10,979 bases of DNA from a bacterium (lineage in GTDB: Bacteria > SZUA-79 > Acidulodesulfobacterales > Acidulodesulfobacteraceae), in contig JAJYJN010000032.1 in the NCBI GenBank assembly GCA_021789455.1, positions 1-10,979 of the forward strand, given 5' to 3'. The first letter of the stretch is position 1. Each line of letters begins with the position of its first letter. Shown here in pieces: positions 1-6,900 of the stretch. A model generated the notes under the pieces. That model had not been told where the DNA came from, ran no database searches, and saw only the letters and a list, made by a program, of their open reading frames with translations. The position numbers and the translations under genes were made by a program.

Positions 1-593
1 GAAGATATAAACAAAATAATAAGGGTAAATATCGAAAAAAATATAAGATAGGTCGTCTCCATGGGGTTTTTTATGAATCTGAACTGCGAATACTGCTTAT
101 AAAAATGTTCGAGCCATTCTATTTTCCTGTTAACGTCGGCGTCGCCCGCGCTCTTAATCAATCCGCTTTTGCGGCGGATTATGCTCGAGGTATAATACAT
201 AGCCTTTTCGAATCTGAGCGAATACCATTTATTTATTATATTAGAAGCAAAACCCGTAGCTATTATGACTATAAACATAAAAACCGACGGAACTACGCTT
301 ACTATTACGAACAATCCCACAAGCTTAGTTCTAAGTCTTGCCCCTATTACGCCCCTTTTTCTTTCTATTATTAATTTTACGACGTTCCTGAGCACCAGAA
401 ACGACATAAGCAGAAATAAAACTATCGTAACGTTTATATAGGCGTAAACGATAATCTTAGACGTTACCGAAACATTCGCAAAAGAAATCATCCTTAATTC
501 TTCGAATGTTGAAAAAATTACAAGGAAGAATATTACGGTTGCAAAGATAATTTCCCTTTTAATTTTTATTTTTTCGTGGTCTCTCTTGTTCAT
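1..593 (-). CDS. ntrY: NtrY-like sensor histidine kinase, N-terminal part (cut by left edge)
   Basis: The 197 visible residues are the membrane sensor half of an NtrY-type two-component kinase; the HAMP, PAS and kinase domains would lie beyond the window. Hydrophobic segments lie at about residues 14-30, 47-68, 92-113 and 181 onward. The motif GARLRTKLV (84-92) followed by VPS (101-103) on entry to the third membrane helix is typical of NtrY. The last segment (YLIFFSIFTLIILF) matches the helix that normally precedes the HAMP domain. The extracytoplasmic region between helices 3 and 4 is only about 65 residues, clearly shorter than in classical NtrY. The ATG at 591-593 is the only plausible start because an in-frame TAA lies a few codons upstream; no Shine-Dalgarno is visible. 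The gene diverges from the hydrolase gene across a 70-base spacer in which I see no convincing promoter. In known systems NtrY pairs with an NtrX regulator; none is in view. The family is fairly secure, the exact ligand unknown. Confidence 0.72.
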   Translation of the reverse strand, partial: MNKRDHEKIKIKREIIFATVIFFLVIFSTFEELRMISFANVSVTSKIIVYAYINVTIVLFLLMSFLVLRNVVKLIIERKRGVIGARLRTKLVGLFVIVSVVPSVFMFIVIIATGFASNIINKWYSLRFEKAMYYTSSIIRRKSGLIKSAGDADVNRKIEWLEHFYKQYSQFRFIKNPMETTYLIFFSIFTLIILFIS

Positions 594-663
594 CGAGGTA
601 TAATATTATTTCGATTTTATACATGCTTTATTTAATATACGTTTTATTGTATCATAAAAATAT

Positions 664-1440
664 ATGAAAATATTAGTCCTCGGATGCGGCACTTCTACGG
701 GCGTTCCGTTAATAGGATGCACTTGCAGCGTCTGCACTTCAGCAAACGGGAAGAATAAAAGGCTGAGGCCTTCCGTCTTAGTATCGGCAAATAATTTCGA
801 TATCCTGATAGACACCTCTCCGGACTTAAGGACGCAGGCGTTAAAATTTAACGTTAAAAACATAGACGCCGTCTTATATACCCACACGCATGCAGACCAT
901 ATTTTCGGAATAGACGATTTAAGAATGTTTAATTATTTGAAAACCGGCGAAGATAAATTTATTCCGATATACGGTTCCGAAACTGCAGTAAATTTTATTA
1001 AAGACAAATTCGATTATATATTTAAAGAAAAATCGGAATCCAGCAAGCCTTATCTCGTCCCTAACGTAATAAAAGAACCGCTGGAAATAAAACCCGGATT
1101 AAAAATTACTCCAATACCCGTTTTTCACGGAAGGAATTTAATATACGGATACAGAATAAACGATTTCGCCTATATAACGGATGTTTCATCCATACCCGAA
1201 CAGTCGTTCGATTTATTGAAGGGCTTAAAAGCCCTGATGATAGACGCTTTAAGATACAAGCCCCATCCGACCCACCTGAGTTTGGAAGAAGCAGTCATAA
1301 TTTCCGGAAAAATAAATCCTGCAAAAACATATTTCACCCATATGGGGCATAACATAGATTACGAGGAAATAACCGGCATCTGCCGGTGCGGGCGGGACGA
1401 CTTAATACCGTCCTGGGACGGATTAAGCTTTGAATTATAA
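664..1440 (+). CDS. PhnP-like MBL-fold metallohydrolase
   Basis: A 258-residue cytosolic metallo-beta-lactamase-fold hydrolase of the PhnP-like group; E. coli PhnP is a similar length. The metal-binding core HTHADH is at residues 74-79, followed by GIDDLRMFN. Further likely ligands are H155 (FHG), D173 (ITD), D194 (IDALR) and H226/H229 (THMGH). The N-terminus carries the family's structural zinc cysteines, GCTCSVC at 18-24, and the NKRLRPS stretch after it. PhnP itself hydrolyses phosphoribosyl cyclic phosphate in phosphonate breakdown, but no phn genes are in the window, so a general cyclic-phosphate or phosphodiester substrate is as likely. The start is fixed by the family's usual opening (MKILVLGCGTSTGVP); there is no visible Shine-Dalgarno. 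The gene ends 19 bases from the lptG stop on the other strand, so the two transcripts converge. The fold is near certain, the substrate is not. Confidence 0.88.
   Translation: MKILVLGCGTSTGVPLIGCTCSVCTSANGKNKRLRPSVLVSANNFDILIDTSPDLRTQALKFNVKNIDAVLYTHTHADHIFGIDDLRMFNYLKTGEDKFIPIYGSETAVNFIKDKFDYIFKEKSESSKPYLVPNVIKEPLEIKPGLKITPIPVFHGRNLIYGYRINDFAYITDVSSIPEQSFDLLKGLKALMIDALRYKPHPTHLSLEEAVIISGKINPAKTYFTHMGHNIDYEEITGICRCGRDDLIPSWDGLSFEL
1372..1387. repeat. Tight inverted repeat (7-bp arms, 2-base centre)
   Basis: ACCGGCA, TC, TGCCGGT: a perfect 7-bp inverted repeat inside the last codons of the hydrolase gene, about 75 bases past the lptG stop on the opposite strand. With a second palindrome at 1408-1421 it could slow or end transcripts arriving from either side. 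No T-run follows on either strand, so it is not a classical intrinsic terminator. Confidence 0.5.
1408..1421. repeat. Tight inverted repeat (6-bp arms, 2-base centre)
   Basis: CCGTCC, TG, GGACGG: a perfect 6-bp inverted repeat, G+C rich against an AT-rich surround. It lies 20 bases after the palindrome at 1372-1387, within the codons for IPSWDG of the hydrolase. It is about 40 bases downstream of the lptG stop on the minus strand. Function unproven. Confidence 0.45.
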
Positions 1441-1459
1441 ACCGCTTGCCTGTAATCAA

Positions 1460-2563
1460 TCAGTCTATATCCGTTATAAGATATAAAGCAAACGATAAGA
1501 ATATAATATCGGACATAAACGCCGACAGAACCGGATTCAGCTGGGCCGACTCTCCGAGAGACAAAGCTATGGAATTTATTACCCACCACGTAAAAGCGAA
1601 CGCTAAACTGATGCCTATAGAAACGGGAGAATTCCCTTTTTTGCCCAGCAGGAGCCCGATAGAAATTCCTATAAGTATAAGAATTAAATTGATAACCGGA
1701 AAGGATAATTTAGAATAATAACTGGTAAGAATATAGCTTAAACCGGATTCCGATTTTTTTGCCACCGCTATCATGTCCGAAAGGTTTATTATCGATAAAA
1801 ACTCAGGTTTTAAAGTATAAGACCTGAAAAAATTTAAGTCTAAATATATCGGAACGTTAACGGCCTTGAAATATTTCTGGGTAAATCCCCGCCCGCTTTT
1901 TAGAGCGAAATCGTCTTCCTGTCCTCCCGTTAATTTTAGTCCGCCTTTTCCGAAATAGCCGGTTTCGGCGGTATATCTTTTTTTCAGCATAAATTTATCG
2001 TTAAACACGTAAACGTTGACCCCCTTAACCGTCTTAGACGCCGGATCCATCATCTCCGCCGTAACGATGCAGCGTTTATAATGAATAAATATGTTTCTGG
2101 TCGTGTATTTATAAACCGAACCTTCGTTATAATTTTTATTTCTATTAATATCCCTCTGCATAACTACCCTTCTTAAAACGTTAGACCTTACCGCGACGAA
2201 ATTTGAAAGCAGGAACGCGAAAACGGATATCCCGGCGCCTAAAATTATTAAAGGCGCGAAGAATTTCGCCATGCTTAAACCGGAAGATTTTACGGCGGTT
2301 ATTTCGTTATTTTTATTGAAAAAGGATATAGAAAGCAGGGTTGACAGAAGAACGGAGAGCGGAAGCACCCTGTAAGTTATCTCCGGCAGTTTGTAAAAAA
2401 AATAAAGGATTATATATTGAAATTCGGGAGAATGTTTCGTAAAAGCGCCTATATTGGAAATAAAATCGACCACTATATAAAAAAATATAAGGCCGGCAAG
2501 CGATATGGCGAAATATTTTAAAAATTCGCTTATGAGATATTTCTGCAATATTTTTATTTTCAT
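1460..2563 (-). CDS. lptG: LPS export ABC transporter permease LptG
   Basis: A 367-residue inner-membrane permease of the YjgP/YjgQ family, which with LptF and the ATPase LptB extracts lipopolysaccharide and feeds it to the periplasmic Lpt bridge. Three hydrophobic helices lie at about 17-35, 50-80 and 101-122, then a polar periplasmic region (about 125-275, the beta-jellyroll of the family), then three C-terminal helices between about 285 and 362. The cytoplasmic coupling motif NNEITAVKSSGLS (85-97) is the family's NNE-type signature. It follows lptF with a 7-base gap, so the two are translated from one message; the ATG has no clear Shine-Dalgarno, which suggests translational coupling. It is called LptG rather than LptF from its second position and from the KIKILQKYLISEFLK opening. 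No lptA, B, C or D is nearby. Confidence 0.86.
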   Translation of the reverse strand: MKIKILQKYLISEFLKYFAISLAGLIFFYIVVDFISNIGAFTKHSPEFQYIILYFFYKLPEITYRVLPLSVLLSTLLSISFFNKNNEITAVKSSGLSMAKFFAPLIILGAGISVFAFLLSNFVAVRSNVLRRVVMQRDINRNKNYNEGSVYKYTTRNIFIHYKRCIVTAEMMDPASKTVKGVNVYVFNDKFMLKKRYTAETGYFGKGGLKLTGGQEDDFALKSGRGFTQKYFKAVNVPIYLDLNFFRSYTLKPEFLSIINLSDMIAVAKKSESGLSYILTSYYSKLSFPVINLILILIGISIGLLLGKKGNSPVSIGISLAFAFTWWVINSIALSLGESAQLNPVLSAFMSDIIFLSFALYLITDID

Positions 2564-2570
2564 AATATAA

Positions 2571-3659
2571 TTATTTCAATAAGGCTTTAAAGTACAGAAA
2601 CGAACCGGAAACCGCAAGAAATAAATCCGCGCCCCATACGCCTATAAACGGATTTAACTGATTTCTAAGGGACAGATAAAATCCCGACGTGAAAATTATA
2701 TAATATACTACGACGAATATTATAGTATATGAAATAGCAAGAAATAAACTTCTTTTTTCAAGAAGCATGCCGAGCGGCATGCCTATAAATATAAACAAAA
2801 CCGCGGCGGCCGGAATGGCTATTTTTTTATAAAGATACGCAAGATAAATGTTTTTTAGTTCGGGACTTTTTTCCGTTATATATTTTCTTGCAAGCGCCGA
2901 AAAAGTTAAAAAATGCATAGAGCTGTTTTTCCCAGGAAAAGAAAGCCCTTTTAATTTAATATTTATTTTATAGGTATCAAAATGAAGGAGCCAGAAGTTT
3001 TTCGAATCGGGATTCTGATTCTGGATAGTCCCCTTTTTTAGATAAAAAGACAGCGTGTTGAGCTTTTGGTCGTATTTTATGCTGCCGCTTTTAGCGATTA
3101 AAGTTTCAGGCGTATTGCGCACTTTGTTTAATATAAAAATGCCTTTCATTGTAGATTTATCCGTATTAACGTTTTTCACGAAGATTTTAAGGTTTCCGAA
3201 CCTGTTCGTCAGGGAATTTTTTTTCAGCGCCGAAAGAGCCGCCTTTTTAACCTCTTTTACGGCAAGAACCCTGAAAAAGAAATTAAATCTCGGCGCCATA
3301 TAAAAGGAAAAAAGAATAGAAAACGAAAGCGGTATCAGCGCAAACAATAAAACCGGCTTAGTAAGCTTGACTATGCTTATTCCGGATGCCCTCAGCGCCA
3401 TAATTTCGTTATCCTGCGTCATTTTCCCGAACACCGTCAAGAGGGCAAGCAAAAAAGACACCGGAAGCGTTATAATCATAAAATCCGGTATGGTCAAACT
3501 TGCCAGCTTTAATACGGCCGAAATGCTTATGCCCTTATTCAGGACCATCTGCGTAAGCAAAAGAATACGGTTTATGGTAACGCTGAACGTAAATACTAAA
3601 AGCCCGAAGATGAAAGGAAAAATCATCTGCTTAAATATATATCTGTCTATGGTCGACAT
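2571..3659 (-). CDS. lptF: LPS export ABC transporter permease LptF
   Basis: A 362-residue partner of LptG in the LptB2FG exporter of the inner membrane. It opens with MSTIDRYIFKQMIFPF, typical of LptF, and has the coupling motif DNEIMALRASGISI at 83-96 between helices 2 and 3. Helices lie at about 13-35, 55-78 and 100-121; a periplasmic region of about 125-265 follows; then three closing helices from about 270 to 360, with a conserved IPAAAVLFIFIGMPLG stretch. Length is usual for the family. It is first in a two-gene lptF-lptG unit transcribed leftward from the AT-rich region 3660-3809, where a minus-strand -10 (TATAAT, 3730-3725) lies about 65 bases upstream of the ATG. The Shine-Dalgarno is weak. 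LptF and LptG are paralogues, so the two names could be swapped, but the family assignment is firm. Confidence 0.86.
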   Translation of the reverse strand: MSTIDRYIFKQMIFPFIFGLLVFTFSVTINRILLLTQMVLNKGISISAVLKLASLTIPDFMIITLPVSFLLALLTVFGKMTQDNEIMALRASGISIVKLTKPVLLFALIPLSFSILFSFYMAPRFNFFFRVLAVKEVKKAALSALKKNSLTNRFGNLKIFVKNVNTDKSTMKGIFILNKVRNTPETLIAKSGSIKYDQKLNTLSFYLKKGTIQNQNPDSKNFWLLHFDTYKINIKLKGLSFPGKNSSMHFLTFSALARKYITEKSPELKNIYLAYLYKKIAIPAAAVLFIFIGMPLGMLLEKRSLFLAISYTIIFVVVYYIIFTSGFYLSLRNQLNPFIGVWGADLFLAVSGSFLYFKALLK

Positions 3660-3675
3660 AATCGCTTTAAAATTA

Positions 3676-3704
3676 TTGACTATATTATTTAAAAATATTA
3701 AAAT
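3676..3704 (+). promoter_or_regulatory. Sigma-70-type promoter, upstream copy, for the 3810 operon
   Basis: TTGACT at 3676-3681, a 17-base spacer, then TAAAAT at 3699-3704. Both hexamers are one mismatch from consensus and the spacing is optimal. It points to the gene at 3810 and would give a leader of about 100 bases. In a region this AT-rich, -10-like strings arise by chance, so the -35 match is the real support. Confidence 0.45.
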
Positions 3705-3724
3705 TAAGATAAAATCGGACGAAA

Positions 3725-3754
3725 ATTATAGTATAGTATAAATATTGCTATAAT
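3725..3754. promoter_or_regulatory. Symmetric divergent promoter candidate
   Basis: ATTATAG (3725-3731) and CTATAAT (3748-3754) form a perfect 7-bp inverted repeat. Read rightward it gives TTATAG, 17 bases, TATAAT, with an extended -10 TG at 3746-3747. Read leftward it gives the same hexamers at the same spacing toward lptF. The two promoters would overlap completely, so RNA polymerase could serve only one direction at a time. The -35 hexamers are weak. Confidence 0.35.
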
Positions 3755-3794
3755 TAATATAGTATATCAAAAATAATAAATGTTTTAAAGCATT

Positions 3795-3800
3795 GGGAGG
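3795..3800 (+). promoter_or_regulatory. Strong Shine-Dalgarno for the 3810 gene
   Basis: GGGAGG, 9 bases before the ATG at 3810. It is the best ribosome site in the window. Several neighbours (coaX, lptG, the hydrolase) have none visible, so this gene is probably well translated. Confidence 0.75.
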
Positions 3801-3809
3801 CGGTAAATT

Positions 3810-5141
3810 ATGTCGTATAATATAATTTTTATAGACGAAAGCGAATCGTTGCAAAGAGCCGTATCTGCCGTATTTGTCGATAATCCCGAATTCGAGCTTA
3901 CCCTCGTCGGCGAACCGTCCGCCGTTTATAAAGCGGCTAAAAACTTTATTCCCGATATAATCGTATTAGGCTACAATACTATCGACACCGAACTAAAAAA
4001 AAGCATAACGGAAATAAAAACAAGCAAGGAATTTTCAAATATACCTTTGATTTTATTGGTTCCTTCCGATTTATCGGACAATGAAAGAGAAACACTGATA
4101 AAACTTAAAGCCGACGGTTTCATATACAGGCCTTTCGATAAAGAAACTTTTATTTCTAAAATAAAAAGAACCCTTAACGGAAGCGATACGGCTTCCGATG
4201 CCTCCGGCAATAGCGTAAAAGCAGAAAATGCCGCGGAAAAGATATACGATATCGGAGCCTTCGAAATTAAAAAAACGGAGGAAAACGCCGCCGCAAACGC
4301 CGCCCCCGAGAATACAGCGGATACCCGCGACGATAATAAAGAACACGAAAATAAAGGCCTCGAATCTTCGGAGTTAAGCCAGGCATTCGAAAATTTATTT
4401 AAAGACGACGCAATATTTAAAGAATTTCAAAATCTCAATAAAAAAGAAGAACCGGATGCTCCGGGCGGCTATATCATAGAAGACACGCCGACGGCTAATA
4501 TTCCGGATATAGAATTAATTACCGCTCAGAATGAAGCAAAGGATGAAGAACAGGCACCGTCTTTTGTGCCATATGAGGAAAAGGCGGAACCGGAACGGCA
4601 ACAGGAACCCGGACAGATTTTTGCCGACGCTCCGGCGGAAATCTTCGGACGACCCGAAACGTCTCAGTTTAATATTGCAGGGGAAGTTTCGGAGCCGGAT
4701 AATATATCCAAATACGATAAACCTGCGGGAATATTTGAATTAAACGCGCCGGCGGAAACCTTCGAATCCTCGGTATCGTTAGACTCCATAACCCTTAAAA
4801 CGGAGCATGATAAAAACGTCTCCGACGCTTCTAGCGCCTCAGATTTAGACGAGCCTTTCTCCGGCTTTAATATAGCTTTAGGCGGAGATAACGAAAAGGC
4901 CGGCGAACCCGGAACATATAAATTAGATATGAACATAAATACTAATGAATCTAAAGGAGAGTTAAATTTGAAAATTTTAGACGAACAAAATCTCGTTAAA
5001 TTGGAAGATTATCTAAAAAATGCCGTAGAAAAGACCATAGACGATATTAAACCTCAAATAATCGAAGCCGTAAAAACATCTCTTCCCGAAATTATAGAAA
5101 AGCTCGTCAAGGAAGAAATAGAAAAGATTAAACAACAATAA
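3810..5141 (+). CDS. Degenerate receiver / acidic linker / PopZ-like C-terminus protein
   Basis: A 443-residue soluble protein without Cys or Trp, in three parts. Residues 1-123 read as a CheY-like receiver (IIFIDE at 5-10, PDIIVLG at 48-54, IPLILLV at 78-84, GFIYRPFD at 103-110). The phospho-acceptor Asp is Gly54, the conserved Thr is Val84 and the conserved Lys is Arg107, so it should not be phosphorylated in the usual way. Residues 124-390 are a low-complexity Ala/Glu/Asp/Pro/Ser linker holding one predicted amphipathic stretch (about 187-210) and short repeats of the PAxIF/PAxxFE kind (274-319). Residues 395-443 form charged amphipathic helices ending SLPEIIEKLVKEEIEKIKQQ, which resembles the oligomerisation tail of the polar organiser PopZ. 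I infer a scaffold or localisation protein that does not depend on phosphotransfer. It lies 9 bases upstream of nadC and likely leads that operon. A plain response regulator is less likely; no experimental function is known to me. Confidence 0.8.
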   Translation: MSYNIIFIDESESLQRAVSAVFVDNPEFELTLVGEPSAVYKAAKNFIPDIIVLGYNTIDTELKKSITEIKTSKEFSNIPLILLVPSDLSDNERETLIKLKADGFIYRPFDKETFISKIKRTLNGSDTASDASGNSVKAENAAEKIYDIGAFEIKKTEENAAANAAPENTADTRDDNKEHENKGLESSELSQAFENLFKDDAIFKEFQNLNKKEEPDAPGGYIIEDTPTANIPDIELITAQNEAKDEEQAPSFVPYEEKAEPERQQEPGQIFADAPAEIFGRPETSQFNIAGEVSEPDNISKYDKPAGIFELNAPAETFESSVSLDSITLKTEHDKNVSDASSASDLDEPFSGFNIALGGDNEKAGEPGTYKLDMNINTNESKGELNLKILDEQNLVKLEDYLKNAVEKTIDDIKPQIIEAVKTSLPEIIEKLVKEEIEKIKQQ

Positions 5142-5150
5142 CGGTAAGAT

Positions 5151-6002
5151 ATGCGTATTTTCGAACTGCAGGTAAAACCTCTTATATATGCGGCGCTGAA
5201 TGAAGATATTAAAGGCGGCGATATAACCACGGATGCCGTAACTTCAGACGAAGACCCTGTTATGCGGTGCGAGGTTACCGCAAAAAAAGAAACCGTCGTT
5301 TGCGGACTGCGGATATTTTCCGAGGTATTCGATATAATTACAAAAAATAATTATAAAATAGATTTTTTGTGCGGCGAAGGGGACAGGGCGGTTAAATCGC
5401 AGGAGATTATAACACTTGAAGCTAAAGCTAGCGCCATACTGTACGGAGAAAGAACGGCCCTTAATTTTCTGCAGCATCTGTCGGGCATCGCAACTATATC
5501 TAATATCGCGTCCAAAAAACTCGAAGGGCTTAAAACAAAAATTTTGGATACGAGGAAGACTATTCCCGGACTAAGGCTGCTTCAGAAATATGCCGTCAAA
5601 ACGGGCGGAGGAGAAAACCACAGATTCGACCTTTCATCCGGAATACTCATAAAGGACAATCATATTAAACTTGCAGGCGGAATAAAAAACGCTATGGATG
5701 CAGTAAGAAAACACTATTCCGGTTTAAATTTCAAAATAGAAATAGAAACCGCAACTCTCGAAGAAGTCGAATCTGCATTGGAAGCAAAAGCGGACGTGAT
5801 AATGCTGGACAATATGGATATAAAAACAATGAAAGAAGCCGTTAAAATCATAGACGGAAAAGCCGTCACGGAAGCCTCCGGCAATATAACTGTAGATAAT
5901 TTAAGAATAATTGCGCAAGAAACCGGCATAGATTATATTTCTATGGGGTCGCTTACCAATTCCGTAATTCCCGCCGATTTCTCTTTAAATTTCGTCAAGT
6001 AA
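5151..6002 (+). CDS. nadC: Nicotinate-nucleotide pyrophosphorylase (carboxylating)
   Basis: Quinolinate phosphoribosyltransferase, the step of de novo NAD synthesis that joins quinolinate to PRPP and releases CO2 and pyrophosphate, giving nicotinate mononucleotide; cytosolic. The 283-residue length is standard. Landmarks are NEDIKGGDITTDAV (17-30), ERTALNFLQHLSGIAT (100-115), TRKTIPGLR (134-142), KYAVKTGGGENHR (146-158), KDNH (168-171), VIMLDNM (217-222), EASG (241-244) and the closing GSLTNS. All substrate-binding Arg, Lys and His positions that I can place are present. The start follows 9 bases after the preceding gene and has only a weak ribosome site, which suggests coupling to it. nadA and nadB are not in the window. 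Confidence 0.95.
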   Translation: MRIFELQVKPLIYAALNEDIKGGDITTDAVTSDEDPVMRCEVTAKKETVVCGLRIFSEVFDIITKNNYKIDFLCGEGDRAVKSQEIITLEAKASAILYGERTALNFLQHLSGIATISNIASKKLEGLKTKILDTRKTIPGLRLLQKYAVKTGGGENHRFDLSSGILIKDNHIKLAGGIKNAMDAVRKHYSGLNFKIEIETATLEEVESALEAKADVIMLDNMDIKTMKEAVKIIDGKAVTEASGNITVDNLRIIAQETGIDYISMGSLTNSVIPADFSLNFVK

Positions 6003-6055
6003 AATCAGAAAAAAAATAGCATATAGTATATAATAATAACTTAAGAGGCCGTAAA

Positions 6056-6868
6056 ATGGAACAAATAAATTATATAGATATATTCGAAATTAAAAAAATG
6101 CTTAAGGGGTCTTTCGCCGGAAAAAACTTGTACTATGAAGAAAAAGTCGATTCTACAAACACTCTCGCCAGGGACCTCGCCGCTAAAGGCGTAAAAAACG
6201 GAAGCGTGGTTATTGCGGATTATCAGGAAAAAGGAAGGGGCAGGAACGGAAAATTCTGGACATCTCCCTGCGGATGCAATATCTATATGTCTATAATATT
6301 AAGGCCTAAATTTACTCCGGAAACAGCCCAGGGAATGACGATTTTAGCCGCGGTATCGGTAGCGGACGCAATAGTAGAAGTCGCTTCCCTCCAGCCCCAG
6401 ATTAAATGGCCCAACGACATTCTCATAGGTTCTAAAAAAGTTTCCGGAATATTGACGGAAATGAGTACGCAGAATATGTCTATAGAATATATGGTGGTAG
6501 GAATAGGAATGAACGTAAATATGCCCGAAAAATATATGGACGCTCACATAAAAAATATCGCCACCTCGCTATTAATAGAATCGGAAAAAACAAACGGTTC
6601 AAGCGCCCTCATAGACAGAAACAGGCTGATAGCTTCGATTTTAAACAAATTCGATAAATACTATGAAATGTTTTTATCTACGGGATTGTCTTCCGTTCTC
6701 GGCTATTATCAAAAATACTTCGGAATGATGGGTAAAGTTATCTCGATAAACGTCGAGAATAGAAAGGTTGAAGGACAGGTCGTCGGCATAGATTCCAAAG
6801 GCGCGCTTCTTTTAAAAACAGGCGAAAACGAACTGGAAAAAATTATCTCCGGCGAAATATACTTTTAA
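6056..6868 (+). CDS. birA: Biotin--[acetyl-CoA-carboxylase] ligase, without repressor domain
   Basis: Activates biotin with ATP and attaches it to a lysine of the biotin carboxyl carrier protein. The biotinyl-AMP loop GRGRNGKFW is at 60-68, preceded by EKVDSTNTLA (29-38, biotin pocket). KWPNDI at 117-122 carries the catalytic-region lysine; KVSGILTEM follows at 128-136 and VVGIGMNVN at 147-155. The C-terminal small beta domain runs from about 225 to 270. At 270 residues it lacks the N-terminal winged-helix domain of E. coli BirA (321 residues), so it is a monofunctional ligase and not expected to repress biotin genes. The ATG is supported by AAGAGG at 6043-6048, 7 bases upstream. It sits 53 bases after nadC and 32 before coaX, all on one strand. 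A TATAAT string at 6029-6034 has no good -35, so I do not call a promoter. Confidence 0.94.
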   Translation: MEQINYIDIFEIKKMLKGSFAGKNLYYEEKVDSTNTLARDLAAKGVKNGSVVIADYQEKGRGRNGKFWTSPCGCNIYMSIILRPKFTPETAQGMTILAAVSVADAIVEVASLQPQIKWPNDILIGSKKVSGILTEMSTQNMSIEYMVVGIGMNVNMPEKYMDAHIKNIATSLLIESEKTNGSSALIDRNRLIASILNKFDKYYEMFLSTGLSSVLGYYQKYFGMMGKVISINVENRKVEGQVVGIDSKGALLLKTGENELEKIISGEIYF

Positions 6869-6900
6869 ATTTTATTTATTGCTATTAATTACTTTATTTT

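Noticed and set aside
105..374. Plus-strand open frame of 89 codons
   Set aside because: It is antisense to the NtrY-like gene, whose reading frame carries recognisable motifs and membrane helices.
606..887. Minus-strand open frame of 93 codons across the 5' end of the hydrolase gene
   Set aside because: It is antisense to the conserved N-terminus of the PhnP-like gene, shows no family motif and has no ribosome site.
1446..1718. Plus-strand open frame just after the hydrolase gene
   Set aside because: It lies wholly antisense to the C-terminal helices of lptG and has no recognisable protein features.
4071..4346. Minus-strand open frames under the scaffold gene (also 3971-4210 and 4664-4936)
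   Set aside because: They are mirror frames of a low-complexity coding region; the plus frame has a strong ribosome site and a clear receiver fold.
6029..6034. TATAAT before birA as a promoter
   Set aside because: The -35 position 17 bases upstream (CAGAAA) is far from consensus, so the string is probably AT-rich chance.
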